DNA of 64,000 bases, taken from contig NZ_LGUI01000009.1 in assembly GCF_002891295.1 (NCBI RefSeq), positions 372,001-436,000 of the forward strand, given 5' to 3'. This document shows, piece after piece, positions 56,083 to 64,000 of the stretch; within the stretch, counting starts at the first letter, position 1; each line of letters opens with the position of its first letter. This stretch comes from Streptomyces eurocidicus. Lineage in GTDB: Bacteria > Actinomycetota > Actinomycetes > Streptomycetales > Streptomycetaceae. Below the pieces are notes generated by a model, which did not search any database, was not told the DNA's origin, and worked only from the letters and a program-made list of their open reading frames with translations. The position numbers and the translations under genes were made by a program.

Positions 56083-57897
56083 ATGACGACGGCACTGAGG
56101 CACAGACGGCGGCGCTCCGCGACCGTGGCACTGGCCTGCTGGGGCGCGGCCGGGGCCCTGGTCCTCTCCGCGTGCAGCAGTGGCGGCGGGGGCGGCGGCG
56201 GGGGTGGTGGCAAGAGCGAGGGGCCGGGCGAGGACAAGACGAAGTCCTCCAACTACTCCCTGGGCACCAAGGAGGACTCCGCCGGCCCCGCGCCCGAGGT
56301 CCCGGGCGCGAAGAAGGGCGGCACCGTCGGCGTCCTCCAGCGCGACGCCTTCAACCACCTGGACCCCGGCCAGATCTACTTCGCCGACGTCCTCGCCGCG
56401 CAGATGCTCTACAACCGCTCGCTCACCTCCTACAAGGTGGACGACCAGGGCCGGGTGAAGGTCGTCGGCGACCTGGCCACGGACACCGGCACCGCCTCCG
56501 ACGGCGGCCGCACCTGGAAGTTCACCCTCAAGGACGGGCTGAAGTTCGAGGACGGCTCGCCGATCACCGCCCAGGACGTCCGGTGGGGGATCGAGCGGCT
56601 CTACGCCTCCTTCGAGTCCGACGGGCCGCTCTACATCCCGCAGTGGCTCTCGGGCGAGGGCAGCGCCTTCCGCAAGGCGCTGCCGGACGGCCCGTACGAG
56701 GGCAAGCACCTGCCGTCGTCCGTACTGGACACCCCGGACGACAAGACGATCGTCTTCCACTTCCTTCAGCCGCACGCCGATACCCCCTTCGCCACCGCCA
56801 TGCCCAACATCGGCGCGGTCAAGGCGGCCAAGGACACCAAGCAGAAGTACGACAACGCCCCCTTCGCCTCCGGCCCGTACAAGGTCGGCGACTACAAGGT
56901 CGGCAAATCGCTGACGCTGGTGCGCAACGAGCACTGGGACCCGAAGACGGACCCCATCCGCCATCAGTACGCCGACAGGTTCGAGATCAGCTTCGGCCAC
57001 CAGTACGCGGACTCCACCCGCCGCTACCTCGCCGACCAGGGAAGCGACAAGAACGCCCTGTCGTTCTCCAACGCCGTCGCGCCGGAGATGACCGAGAGGG
57101 TGCTGAAGCAGGCGGACACCAAGTCCCGCCGCTTCGTCGAGGTCCAGCCGTACGTCGACTACATGAGCATCAACGTCGACCGGGTGAAGGACGTACGGGT
57201 CCGCAAGGCCATCGCCTACGCCATGCCGAACGGGCAGATCCTCCAGCAGAACGGCGGCACGACCGCCGGGCTGCTCGCCACCAACTACCTCTCGCCCGCC
57301 ATGGACGGCTACCAGGCCACCGACCCGCTGGGGAAGAAGGCCAAGCCCTCCGGCGACCCCGAGAAGGCCAGAGCGCTGCTGAAGGAGGCCGGCAAGGAGG
57401 ACATGGAGCTCGTCTACGCCTACGCCAACACCGACGTCCAGCAGAAGGTGTCCGTGGTGATCGCCCAGGCCCTGGAGCGGGCGGGCTTCAAGGTGCAGAA
57501 GAAGGAGGTCGACGCCAACATCTGGCGGACCGCGGTCGCCGAGGTGAAGAACCAGTTCGACGTCTACCGCAACGCCTGGGGCGCGGACTGGCCCGTCTCC
57601 TCGACGGTCGTCCCGCTGCTGTTCGACGGCCGGCAGATCGCCGACGGCAGCCAGAACTACAGCCACCTGAACAACCCGGCGGTCAACTCCGAGGTGGACC
57701 GGATCAACAAGATCCCGGATGTGAAGCAGGCCGGGCCCGAGTGGCAGAAGCTCGCCGACAAGATCCTCACCGAGGACATGCCCGCGGTGCCGGTCTTCTA
57801 CAACCGGCAGTTCTCCCTGTGGGGTTCGAACCTCGGAGGCGTGCGGTACCAGCCCGTCTACGGCACCGTCGACGCGACCGGCGTGTATGTGAAGTAG
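56083..57897 (+). CDS. Oligopeptide-binding lipoprotein
   Basis: 604 residues. Signal sequence with Arg-rich start and the lipobox LSAC, then a poly-Gly linker. SBP_bac_5 features: KKGGTVGVLQRDAFNHLDPG, TWKFTLKDGLKFEDGSPITAQDVRWGIERLY, TPDDKTIVFHF, GPYKVGDYKVGKSLTLVRNEHWDPKTDPIRH and the C-terminal YNRQFSLWGSNLGGV. It captures peptides outside the membrane and delivers them to the two permeases encoded on both sides. It shares family blocks with the protein at the left edge of the window. Start chosen at the second Met (56083); a GTG at 56071 is also possible. Confidence 0.94.
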   Translation: MTTALRHRRRRSATVALACWGAAGALVLSACSSGGGGGGGGGGKSEGPGEDKTKSSNYSLGTKEDSAGPAPEVPGAKKGGTVGVLQRDAFNHLDPGQIYFADVLAAQMLYNRSLTSYKVDDQGRVKVVGDLATDTGTASDGGRTWKFTLKDGLKFEDGSPITAQDVRWGIERLYASFESDGPLYIPQWLSGEGSAFRKALPDGPYEGKHLPSSVLDTPDDKTIVFHFLQPHADTPFATAMPNIGAVKAAKDTKQKYDNAPFASGPYKVGDYKVGKSLTLVRNEHWDPKTDPIRHQYADRFEISFGHQYADSTRRYLADQGSDKNALSFSNAVAPEMTERVLKQADTKSRRFVEVQPYVDYMSINVDRVKDVRVRKAIAYAMPNGQILQQNGGTTAGLLATNYLSPAMDGYQATDPLGKKAKPSGDPEKARALLKEAGKEDMELVYAYANTDVQQKVSVVIAQALERAGFKVQKKEVDANIWRTAVAEVKNQFDVYRNAWGADWPVSSTVVPLLFDGRQIADGSQNYSHLNNPAVNSEVDRINKIPDVKQAGPEWQKLADKILTEDMPAVPVFYNRQFSLWGSNLGGVRYQPVYGTVDATGVYVK

Positions 57898-57976
57898 CCC
57901 CGGCGCCGGCCGGGTCCCGACACCCCTGCCCCGGTCCCCGGCCGGCCGCCCCGTCCCGACGGAAGTCCGCGGAGCC

Positions 57977-58954
57977 ATGCTGAGATTCCTCGCCCGCCGC
58001 GTCCTCGGCGCACTCGTCATCATCGTGCTGATCAGCGCGATCACCTTCTTCCTGTTCTTCGCGCTGCCCTCCGAGCCGGCCCTGATGTCCTGCGGCAAGA
58101 ACTGCACGCCGGACGCCCTCGCGCTCATCGACAAGAACCTGGGCCTGGACCAGCCGGTGCCCGTCCAGTACTGGCACTACATGGCCGGCATCTTCGTGGG
58201 GCGCGACTTCAGCGTCGGCCACTGCCCGGCCCCCTGCTTCGGCTACTCCTTCTCCAACCAGCAGCCGGTCTGGGGCACCATCGTCGACCGCTTCCCGACC
58301 ACGCTGTCCATCACGGTCGGCGGCGCCGTGGTCTTCCTCGTCGTCGGCGTCGGCATCGGGATGCTCGCCGCCGCCTTCCGGGGCACCTGGGTCGACAAGT
58401 TCTTCAGCTCCCTGTCGCTGATCGGCAACTCCCTCCAGATCTACTTCGTCGGCGTCATCGCCCTGGCCGTCCTCGTCAGCGGACTGCACTGGATGGACAA
58501 CCCCGCCTACTACCCGATCACCGAGAACCCCGGGAAGTGGTTCACGGGGATGCTCATCCCCTGGCTGGTGCTCTCCATCATCTTCATCGCCAACTACAGC
58601 CGGATGACGCGCTCCCAGATGATCGAGCAGCTGAGCGAGGACCATGTGCGCACCGCGCGCGCCAAGGGCCTGAGCCGCCGGACCGTCTTCTTCCGCTATG
58701 CCTGGAGGGGGGCGCTCGCACCCATCGTCACCATCTTCGGCATCGACCTCGGCTCGCTCTTCGGCGGCGCGATCATCACCGAGTTCACCTTCAGCCTGCA
58801 CGGGCTCGGCCGGCTGGCCGTCTCCTCGGTCAGCGAGACCGATCTGCCCACCCTGATGGCCGTGATGCTCGTCGGCTGCACGGCGATCGTCATCGCCAAC
58901 ATCGTCGTCGACGCCGCCTACGCCTTCATCGACCCGCGCGTGCGCCTCGCCTGA
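57977..58954 (+). CDS. Oligopeptide ABC transporter permease (OppB/DppB type)
   Basis: 325 residues beginning MLRFLARRVLGALVIIVLISAITFFLFFALPSEPA, the usual OppB start. It has six membrane helices, the core TIVDRFPTTLSITVGGAVVFLVVGVGIGML, and the EAA loop (DHVRTARAKGLSRRTVFFRYAWRGALAPIVTIFGIDLG). Two CxxxC pairs in the external loop (SCGKNC, HCPAPC) are unusual for OppB and could form disulfides. Pairs with the permease at 55045. Confidence 0.94.
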   Translation: MLRFLARRVLGALVIIVLISAITFFLFFALPSEPALMSCGKNCTPDALALIDKNLGLDQPVPVQYWHYMAGIFVGRDFSVGHCPAPCFGYSFSNQQPVWGTIVDRFPTTLSITVGGAVVFLVVGVGIGMLAAAFRGTWVDKFFSSLSLIGNSLQIYFVGVIALAVLVSGLHWMDNPAYYPITENPGKWFTGMLIPWLVLSIIFIANYSRMTRSQMIEQLSEDHVRTARAKGLSRRTVFFRYAWRGALAPIVTIFGIDLGSLFGGAIITEFTFSLHGLGRLAVSSVSETDLPTLMAVMLVGCTAIVIANIVVDAAYAFIDPRVRLA

Positions 58955-58974
58955 CCGCCAGGAGAACCACTGCC

Positions 58975-60042
58975 GTGACCGCGACCCCACCCGACACGAC
59001 CGCCCCTCCCCGTACGCCCTTTCTGTCCGTACGGGACCTGTACGTGCGCTTCTCCACCGAGGACGGCATCGTGAAGGCCGTCGACGGGCTCTCCTTCGAC
59101 CTGGAACGCGGACGGGCCCTCGGCATCGTCGGCGAGTCGGGCTCGGGCAAGTCCGTCACCAACCTCGCCGTCCTCGGCCTGCACGAGCCGCGCGGCACCG
59201 AGATCAGGGGCGAGATCACGCTGGACGGACAGCGGCTGACCGGCGCCCCCGAAGCCACGCTGGAGAAGCTGCGCGGCGACAAGATGGCGATGATCTTCCA
59301 GGACTCGCTCACCGCGCTCTCCCCCTACTACACGGTGGGCCGGCAGATCGCCGAGCCCTACCGCAAGCACACCGGGGCCTCCCGGCACGACGCCCGCCGG
59401 CGGGCGGTCGAGATGCTGGACAAGGTCGGCATCCCCAACGCCGCGCGCCGCGTGGACGACTACCCGCACCAGTTCTCCGGCGGCATGCGCCAGCGCGCGA
59501 TGATCGCCATGGCGCTGGTCTGCGACCCCGAACTGCTGATCGCCGACGAGCCGACGACCGCGCTGGACGTCACCGTCCAGGCCCAGATCCTCGACCTGCT
59601 GGCGGACCTCCAGCGGCAGACCGGTTCGGCCATCGTCCTCGTCACCCACGACCTGGGCGTCGTCGCCCACACGGTGGACGACCTGCTGGTGATGTACGCG
59701 GGCCGGGCCGTCGAGCGCGGCCCGGTCCGCGAGGTGCTGAGCGCGCCGGGCCACCCGTACACCTGGGGCCTGCTGGGCTCCATGCCCCGGCTGACCTCGG
59801 ACGTCAGGGAGCCCCTGGTGCCCATCCCCGGCACCCCGCCCAGCCTGCTGGCGCCCCCGCCCGGCTGCCCTTTCCACCCGCGCTGCGGCTATGTCGCCGA
59901 GGTGGGCGGCGACCGGTGCCGGACGGAGCGCCCGGAGCTGCCGGCGGGCCGCGGCGCCGCCTGCCACCTCACCCCCGAGCAGCGGCGGACGGCCCTCGCC
60001 GCGCGGCTCACGCCCCGGCCGGGCCGAGGGGGCACCCGATGA
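58975..60042 (+). CDS. Oligopeptide ABC transporter ATPase (OppD type)
   Basis: 355 residues from a GTG with AGGAGAA upstream. Walker A GESGSGKS, signature FSGGMRQR, Walker B LLIADEPTTALD, switch His in LVTHDLG, and the oligopeptide-specific C-terminal extension with CPFHPRCGY and a later Cys pair (RC...AACH), known in OppD/DppD to hold a 4Fe-4S cluster. Energises peptide uptake together with the OppF-type subunit, whose start codon overlaps its stop (ATGA). Confidence 0.95.
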   Translation: MTATPPDTTAPPRTPFLSVRDLYVRFSTEDGIVKAVDGLSFDLERGRALGIVGESGSGKSVTNLAVLGLHEPRGTEIRGEITLDGQRLTGAPEATLEKLRGDKMAMIFQDSLTALSPYYTVGRQIAEPYRKHTGASRHDARRRAVEMLDKVGIPNAARRVDDYPHQFSGGMRQRAMIAMALVCDPELLIADEPTTALDVTVQAQILDLLADLQRQTGSAIVLVTHDLGVVAHTVDDLLVMYAGRAVERGPVREVLSAPGHPYTWGLLGSMPRLTSDVREPLVPIPGTPPSLLAPPPGCPFHPRCGYVAEVGGDRCRTERPELPAGRGAACHLTPEQRRTALAARLTPRPGRGGTR

Positions 60043-61082
60043 CCGAGCTCCTCGTCGCCGAGGGACTGACCAAACACTTCCCGATCATGGGCGGCTTCCC
60101 GGTCAAGCGGAGGGTCGGAGCGGTCCAGGCCGTGGACGGGATCGACCTGACCGTGCGCGCGGGCGAGACCTTCGGGCTGGTCGGCGAGTCCGGCTGCGGC
60201 AAGTCCACGACCGGGCGGCTGCTCACCCGGCTCCTGGAGCCGACCGCCGGCCGGATCACCTATCAGGGGCAGGACATCACCCACGCCCGGCGCCGGGAGC
60301 TCGCCCCGGTCCGCCGCGACATCCAGATGATCTTCCAGGACCCGTACTCCTCGCTCAACCCCCGGCAGACCGTGGGGAAGATCGTCTCGGGGCCGATGGA
60401 GATCCACGGCGTCGAACCGCCGGGCGGCCGGGAGGCCCGGGTCCGCGAGCTCCTCGACATCGTGGGCCTCAACCCCGAGCACTACAACCGCTTCCCGCAC
60501 GAGTTCTCCGGCGGCCAGCGGCAGCGGGTCGGGGTGGCCCGCGCGCTGGCCCTCGACCCGAAGATCGTCGTGGCGGACGAGCCGGTGTCCGCGCTCGACG
60601 TCTCCATCCAGGCCCAGGTGGTCAACCTGCTCCAGCGGCTCCAGCGGGACCTCGGCATCGCCTTCCTGTTCATCGCCCACGACCTGGCCGTCGTACGGCA
60701 CTTCTCGCAGCGGGTGGCGGTGATGTACCTGGGGAAGATCGTCGAGGTGGGCGAACGGGAGGACATCTACGAGCGGCCCCGGCACCCGTACACCCACGCG
60801 CTGCTGTCGGCGGTACCGGAGGCGTCCGACCTCATGGGGGCGCCGGAGGGGGCGCGGCGGGAGCGGATCCGGCTGGCCGGGGACGTGCCCTCGCCGATCC
60901 TGCCGCCGTCGGGGTGCCGGTTCCGGACGCGGTGCTGGAAGGCGCGGGAGCTCTGTGCGGCGTCCGTGCCGGAGCTGGTGCGGGCCGAGGGGAGCGGGGC
61001 GGGGCATCTGTCGGCGTGCCACTTCCCTGAGCCGGTGCCGGTTCTTTCCCCAGCCCCGCCCCTTCCCGGAACCGGGGGCTGA
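60039..61082 (+). CDS. Oligopeptide ABC transporter ATPase (OppF type)
   Basis: 347 residues. KHFPIMGGFPVKRRVGAVQAVDGIDLTVRAGE is the characteristic OppF start. Walker A GESGCGKST, signature FSGGQRQR, Walker B IVVADEPVSALD, switch IAHDLAV, then the oligo_HPY tail with GCRFRTRCWKARELC and SACHFP. ATGA overlap with the OppD-type gene. Last gene of the operon; a dispersed hairpin repeat follows before the convergent bldK-like operon. Confidence 0.95.
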   Translation: MTELLVAEGLTKHFPIMGGFPVKRRVGAVQAVDGIDLTVRAGETFGLVGESGCGKSTTGRLLTRLLEPTAGRITYQGQDITHARRRELAPVRRDIQMIFQDPYSSLNPRQTVGKIVSGPMEIHGVEPPGGREARVRELLDIVGLNPEHYNRFPHEFSGGQRQRVGVARALALDPKIVVADEPVSALDVSIQAQVVNLLQRLQRDLGIAFLFIAHDLAVVRHFSQRVAVMYLGKIVEVGEREDIYERPRHPYTHALLSAVPEASDLMGAPEGARRERIRLAGDVPSPILPPSGCRFRTRCWKARELCAASVPELVRAEGSGAGHLSACHFPEPVPVLSPAPPLPGTGG

Positions 61083-61111
61083 CGCCCCCGGGCCCCCCCT
61101 TCCGCGCTCCG

Positions 61112-61170
61112 CGCGGTGTCCTCAAACGCCGGACGGGCTGAATTTCCGCCCGGTCCTCGACGACACCGCG
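61112..61170. repeat. Dispersed hairpin repeat at a convergent junction (second copy)
   Basis: Outer arms CGCGGTGTC (61112-61120) and GACACCGCG (61162-61170) pair perfectly. The internal block 61118-61143 is identical over 26 nt to 35017-35042. It separates the two convergent oligopeptide-transport operons and probably ends both transcripts. Confidence 0.75.
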
Positions 61171-61185
61171 GCCGAGGCCCGGAAC

Positions 61186-62229
61186 TCATTCCTCCTCCGG
61201 CGGGACCACCGCCCTCTCCTCCGCGAAGTGGCACGCCGACGGGTGTGCCGCCGGGCGTGCCCCCTCCTTGAACCACTCCGGTACCTCCAGCTCCGGGACC
61301 ACCAGCGCGCACTTCTCCTGCGCCTTCCAGCAGCGTGTCCGGAAGCGGCAGCCGGACGGCGGGTCGGCCGGGGAGGGGACGTCGCCCGCCAGCAGGATGC
61401 GCTCGCGCCGCTCGCGCGCGCCGGGGTCCGGGACGGGGACCGCCGAGAGCAGGGCCTGGGTGTAGGGATGCGTCGGGTGCTCGTAGATCTGGCGGTCGGT
61501 GCCCAGCTCGGCGAGCCGGCCGAGGTACATCACGGCGACCCGGTCCGAGATGTGCCGTACGACGGAGAGGTCGTGCGCGATGAAGACGTAGCTCAGGTCG
61601 AACTCGTTCTGGAGCCGCTCCAGGAGGTTGACGACCTGCGCCTGCACGGAGACGTCCAGCGCCGAGACCGGCTCGTCCGCGACGATCACCTCGGGGCGCA
61701 GCGCCAGGCCGCGCGCGATGCCGATGCGTTGCCGCTGGCCGCCGGAGAACTGGTGCGGGTAGCGGTTGATGTATTCGGGGTTGAGGCCGACGACGTCGAG
61801 GAGTTCGCGGACCTTCTGCCGCCGGCTGCCCCTGGGCGCGACCTCGGGGTGGATCTCGTAGGGCTCGCCGATGATGTCGCCGACGGTCATCCGGGGGTTG
61901 AGCGAGGTGTACGGGTCCTGGAAGACCATCTGGATGTTGCGGCGCACGGCCTTCAGCGCCCGCCCGGACAGCCGGGTGATGTCCTCGCCCCGGTAGCGGA
62001 TCTGCCCGGAGGTCGGGCGTTCCAGGTTGACGAGCAGCTTGGCGACCGTGGACTTGCCGCAGCCGGACTCGCCGACGATGCCGAGGGTCTCGCCGCGCCG
62101 CAGGTCGAAGGAGACGCCGTCGACCGCCTGGACCGCGCCGATCTGCTTCTTGAAGAGGATCCCCCGTGTCAGCGGGTAGTGCTTGACGAGGTCCCGCACC
62201 TCCAGAATCGCCTCGCCGTCAGCGCTCAT
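61186..62229 (-). CDS. bldKE: Oligopeptide ABC transporter ATPase (OppF type), probable BldKE
   Basis: 347 residues: VKHYPLTRGILFKKQIGAVQAVDGVSFDLRRGE, Walker A GESGCGKST, signature FSGGQRQR, Walker B VIVADEPVSALD, switch IAHDLSV and Cys motifs GCRFRTRCWKAQEKC and SACHF. Its first codons overlap the upstream ATPase gene by 11 nt. The bldK name rests on context: in S. coelicolor, from memory, bldK (SCO5112-5116) faces a second oligopeptide operon and lies close to mshB (SCO5126), exactly as here. BldK imports a signal peptide needed for aerial growth. Confidence 0.9.
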   Translation of the reverse strand: MSADGEAILEVRDLVKHYPLTRGILFKKQIGAVQAVDGVSFDLRRGETLGIVGESGCGKSTVAKLLVNLERPTSGQIRYRGEDITRLSGRALKAVRRNIQMVFQDPYTSLNPRMTVGDIIGEPYEIHPEVAPRGSRRQKVRELLDVVGLNPEYINRYPHQFSGGQRQRIGIARGLALRPEVIVADEPVSALDVSVQAQVVNLLERLQNEFDLSYVFIAHDLSVVRHISDRVAVMYLGRLAELGTDRQIYEHPTHPYTQALLSAVPVPDPGARERRERILLAGDVPSPADPPSGCRFRTRCWKAQEKCALVVPELEVPEWFKEGARPAAHPSACHFAEERAVVPPEEE

Positions 62230-63223
62230 CGAGGGTTTCCTTCCAGAAGTGGCAGGCGCTGGCGCGGCCGTGGGACACGGCGAAGAGCGGCGGCCGGTCG
62301 GTGCGGCAGATGTCCTGTGCCCGGGGGCAGCGCGGGCTGAAGGGGCAGCCGGGCGGGATGGCCGTCAGATCGGGCGGCAGGCCCTTGATGGCGTAGAGCT
62401 GCCGGCCCTTCTGGTCCAGGCGGGGGATGGAGTCGAGGAGGCCGCGGGTGTACGGGTGCGCGGGCGCGGCGTAGAGGTCGTGGACGGGGGCGGTCTCGAC
62501 GATCCGGCCCGCGTACATCACGGCGATCTTGTCGGCGACGTCCGCGACGACGCCCAGGTCATGGGTGATCAGGATGAGGCCCATGTTGTACTCGCGCTGG
62601 AGCTCGGCCAGCAGGTCCATCACCTGGGCCTGCACGGTCACATCCAGTGCGGTGGTCGGCTCGTCCGCGATGACGAGGTCGGGTTCCAGGGCCAGCGCCA
62701 TCGCGATCATGATGCGCTGGCGCATACCGCCCGAGAACTGGTGCGGGTAGTCGCCCACCCGGTCCTTGGCGGCCGGGATGCGCACCCGGTCCATCAGCTG
62801 GACCGCCTTGGCCCGGGAGTCCTTGCGGGTCATCCCCTCGTGGACCTCGAACATCTCGGCGAGCTGGGCGCCGACGCTCATCACGGGGTTGAGCGCGGAC
62901 AGCGCGTCCTGGAAGACCATCGACATCTTGGCGCCGCGGATCCTGCGCCGGGTCTCGGCGCCCATGGTCAGCAGGTCCTCGCCGCGGAAGAGGACCTCGC
63001 CGCCGGTGATCCGGCCCGGTGGCGAGTCGAGGATGCCCATGATCGCCTGCGCGGTCACCGACTTGCCGGAGCCGGACTCGCCGAGCACGGCCAGGGTCTC
63101 CCCCGGGTCGACGCAGTAGTTGACGCCGTTGACGGCCTTGGCGACGCCGTCCCGGGTGTGGAACTCCACCTGGAGGTCGCGTACGTCCAGCAGGGTCACC
63201 GGCTGGTCTCTCTGGTGCTCCAT
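62219..63223 (-). CDS. bldKD: Oligopeptide ABC transporter ATPase (OppD type), probable BldKD
   Basis: 334 residues from an ATG with GAGGAGCG upstream. LLDVRDLQVEFHTRDGVAKAVNGVNYCVDPGE, Walker A GESGSGKS, signature FSGGMRQR, Walker B LVIADEPTTALD, switch ITHDLGV, and the C-terminal CPFSPRCPRAQDIC plus SACHF metal-cluster motif. It lies 10 bp after the permease gene and overlaps the OppF-type gene. Gene symbol inferred from context as for its neighbour. Confidence 0.9.
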   Translation of the reverse strand: MEHQRDQPVTLLDVRDLQVEFHTRDGVAKAVNGVNYCVDPGETLAVLGESGSGKSVTAQAIMGILDSPPGRITGGEVLFRGEDLLTMGAETRRRIRGAKMSMVFQDALSALNPVMSVGAQLAEMFEVHEGMTRKDSRAKAVQLMDRVRIPAAKDRVGDYPHQFSGGMRQRIMIAMALALEPDLVIADEPTTALDVTVQAQVMDLLAELQREYNMGLILITHDLGVVADVADKIAVMYAGRIVETAPVHDLYAAPAHPYTRGLLDSIPRLDQKGRQLYAIKGLPPDLTAIPPGCPFSPRCPRAQDICRTDRPPLFAVSHGRASACHFWKETLDER

Positions 63224-63233
63224 CGCCCGCTCC

Positions 63234-64000
63234 TCAGCGCAGCTTGGGGTCGAGGGCGTCGCGCACCGCGTCGCCGAGCATGATGAACGCCAGCACCGTG
63301 ATGCTCAGTGCCCCCGCGGGCCACAGGAGCATGTGCGGGGCGTTGCGGATCTGGACGGAGGCGTTGGAGATGTCGATGCCCCAGGAGACGGTGGGCGGTT
63401 TGAGGCCCACGCCCACGAAGGACAGCGTCGCCTCCAGGGCGATGTAGGTGCCCAGGGCGATGGTGGCCACGACGATCACGGGGGCCACCGCGTTGGGCGC
63501 GATGTGCCGGAGCAGCATTCGCCGGTTGCCCGCGCCGAGCGCCCGCGCGGCCTGGACGTAGTCGTTCTGCTTGGCGGTGACGACGGAGCCGCGGGCGATG
63601 CGGGAGATCTGCGGCCAGCCGAGCAGCACGATGAAGCCGACGACGGGCCAGACCGAGCCGCTGGTGACGACGGAGAGGAAGACCAGTCCGCCGAGGATGA
63701 TGGGGATGCCGAAGAAGATGTCGGCGATCCGCGAGAGCAGCGCGTCCCACCAGCCGCCGAAGAACCCGGCCAGCCCGCCGAGGACGCTGCCGAGCAGGGT
63801 GGCCCCGGCGGTCGCGCAGATACCGACGGCGATGGAGGCCCGCGCCCCGTGCACCGTACGGGTGTAGACGTCGCAGCCCTGGGTGTCGAAGCCGAAGGGG
63901 TGGCCGGGCTGGGAGCCCTCCTGGGCCTTGGCCAGGTCGCACTGGAGGGGGTTCCCGCTCGCGATCAGTCCGGGCCGGATCGCGATCAGCACCAGGAAGA
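63234..64000 (-). CDS. bldKC: Oligopeptide ABC transporter permease (OppC type), probable BldKC, N-terminus outside window
   Basis: The frame is open to the window edge, so the start lies to the right. The visible part begins FLVLIAIRPGLIASGNPLQC and contains HPFGFDTQGCDVYTRTVHGARASIAVG, the OppC core, ALEATLSFVGVGLKPPTVSWG and the EAA loop (QNDYVQAARALGAGNRRMLLRHIAPNAVAPVIV). Binding protein and OppB-type permease (bldKB, bldKA) would be further right. Name inferred from context. Confidence 0.9.
   Translation of the reverse strand, partial: FLVLIAIRPGLIASGNPLQCDLAKAQEGSQPGHPFGFDTQGCDVYTRTVHGARASIAVGICATAGATLLGSVLGGLAGFFGGWWDALLSRIADIFFGIPIILGGLVFLSVVTSGSVWPVVGFIVLLGWPQISRIARGSVVTAKQNDYVQAARALGAGNRRMLLRHIAPNAVAPVIVVATIALGTYIALEATLSFVGVGLKPPTVSWGIDISNASVQIRNAPHMLLWPAGALSITVLAFIMLGDAVRDALDPKLR

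Noticed and set aside
1..64000. tRNA, rRNA, CRISPR, insertion sequence, prophage or biosynthetic gene cluster
   Set aside because: No cloverleaf, rRNA block, regular spacer array, transposase, integrase, or polyketide/peptide synthetase motif was seen. The two tandem-repeat regions lack the spacer structure of CRISPR.

Overview
The window is about 72% GC with the strong third-position G/C bias, dense coding and GTG/TTG starts of an actinomycete. Gene content and order point to Streptomyces: a bldK-type oligopeptide transporter, mshB (mycothiol synthesis), the DUF6758 and DUF6113 families, and dispersed Streptomyces-type palindromic repeats. It is chromosomal core sequence, with no insertion sequence, prophage, CRISPR array or tRNA gene that I can see.

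Layout. 1-1.6 kb: truncated oligopeptide-binding lipoprotein. 1.6-10.3 kb: a block whose order I recall from Mycobacterium tuberculosis (Rv3207c-Rv3211): DUF3152 metalloprotease-like protein, TetR regulator, DUF3107, small membrane protein, MiaE-like ferritin-fold protein, DEAD-box RNA helicase. 10.3-21.3 kb: hydrolase, VOC protein, NYN-domain protein, MarC, PHP phosphoesterase, a GC-rich tandem-repeat stretch, DUF6758, SUFU-domain protein, CorA, an EamA exporter, a lipoprotein. 21.5-30.8 kb: an envelope-stress and export block (MgtE-N/CBS, DUF1003, Mrp, TatB, HtrA, anti-sigma, ECF sigma, O-methyltransferase) matching the mycobacterial Rv1220c-Rv1232c order. 30.8-31.4 kb: a 15-bp minisatellite. 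31.4-40.6 kb: DUF3117, enoyl-CoA hydratase, tag, DivIVA-like, folP, LOG-family protein, dapE, cell-wall and secreted proteins, dapC, ferredoxin. 40.6-54.8 kb: GNAT, transglutaminase-like, SpoIIE phosphatase, an ABC transporter plus two-component operon, a giant Trp-repeat peptidoglycan-binding-domain protein, mshB, an S9 peptidase. 55-64 kb: two convergent five-gene-type oligopeptide ABC operons; the right one is probably bldK, cut by the window edge.

How the genes work together. Many products act at the envelope: the HtrA/TatB/anti-sigma/ECF group senses and repairs extracytoplasmic damage, DapC/DapE make the diaminopimelate cross-link, lysozyme-like, PG-binding and DUF3152 proteins face the wall, and the oligopeptide importers sense or use extracellular peptides. 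CorA and an MgtE-type sensor make a Mg2+ subtheme. MshB supplies the thiol buffer.

Points of interest. Twelve genes have an exact TANNNT hexamer 6-7 nt before the start codon, the signature of leaderless transcription; two of these promoters fire divergently from a 35-bp gap. The anti-sigma gene appears frameshifted in a CG-dinucleotide run, and the adjacent htrA linker carries a compensated double frameshift. A small dispersed palindrome sits in frame inside folP. Another dispersed repeat marks two convergent gene junctions. No wholly new system is evident. The best leads are the leaderless promoters, the repeat elements, the DDWP repeat protein and the split MgtE-sensor/DUF1003 pair.
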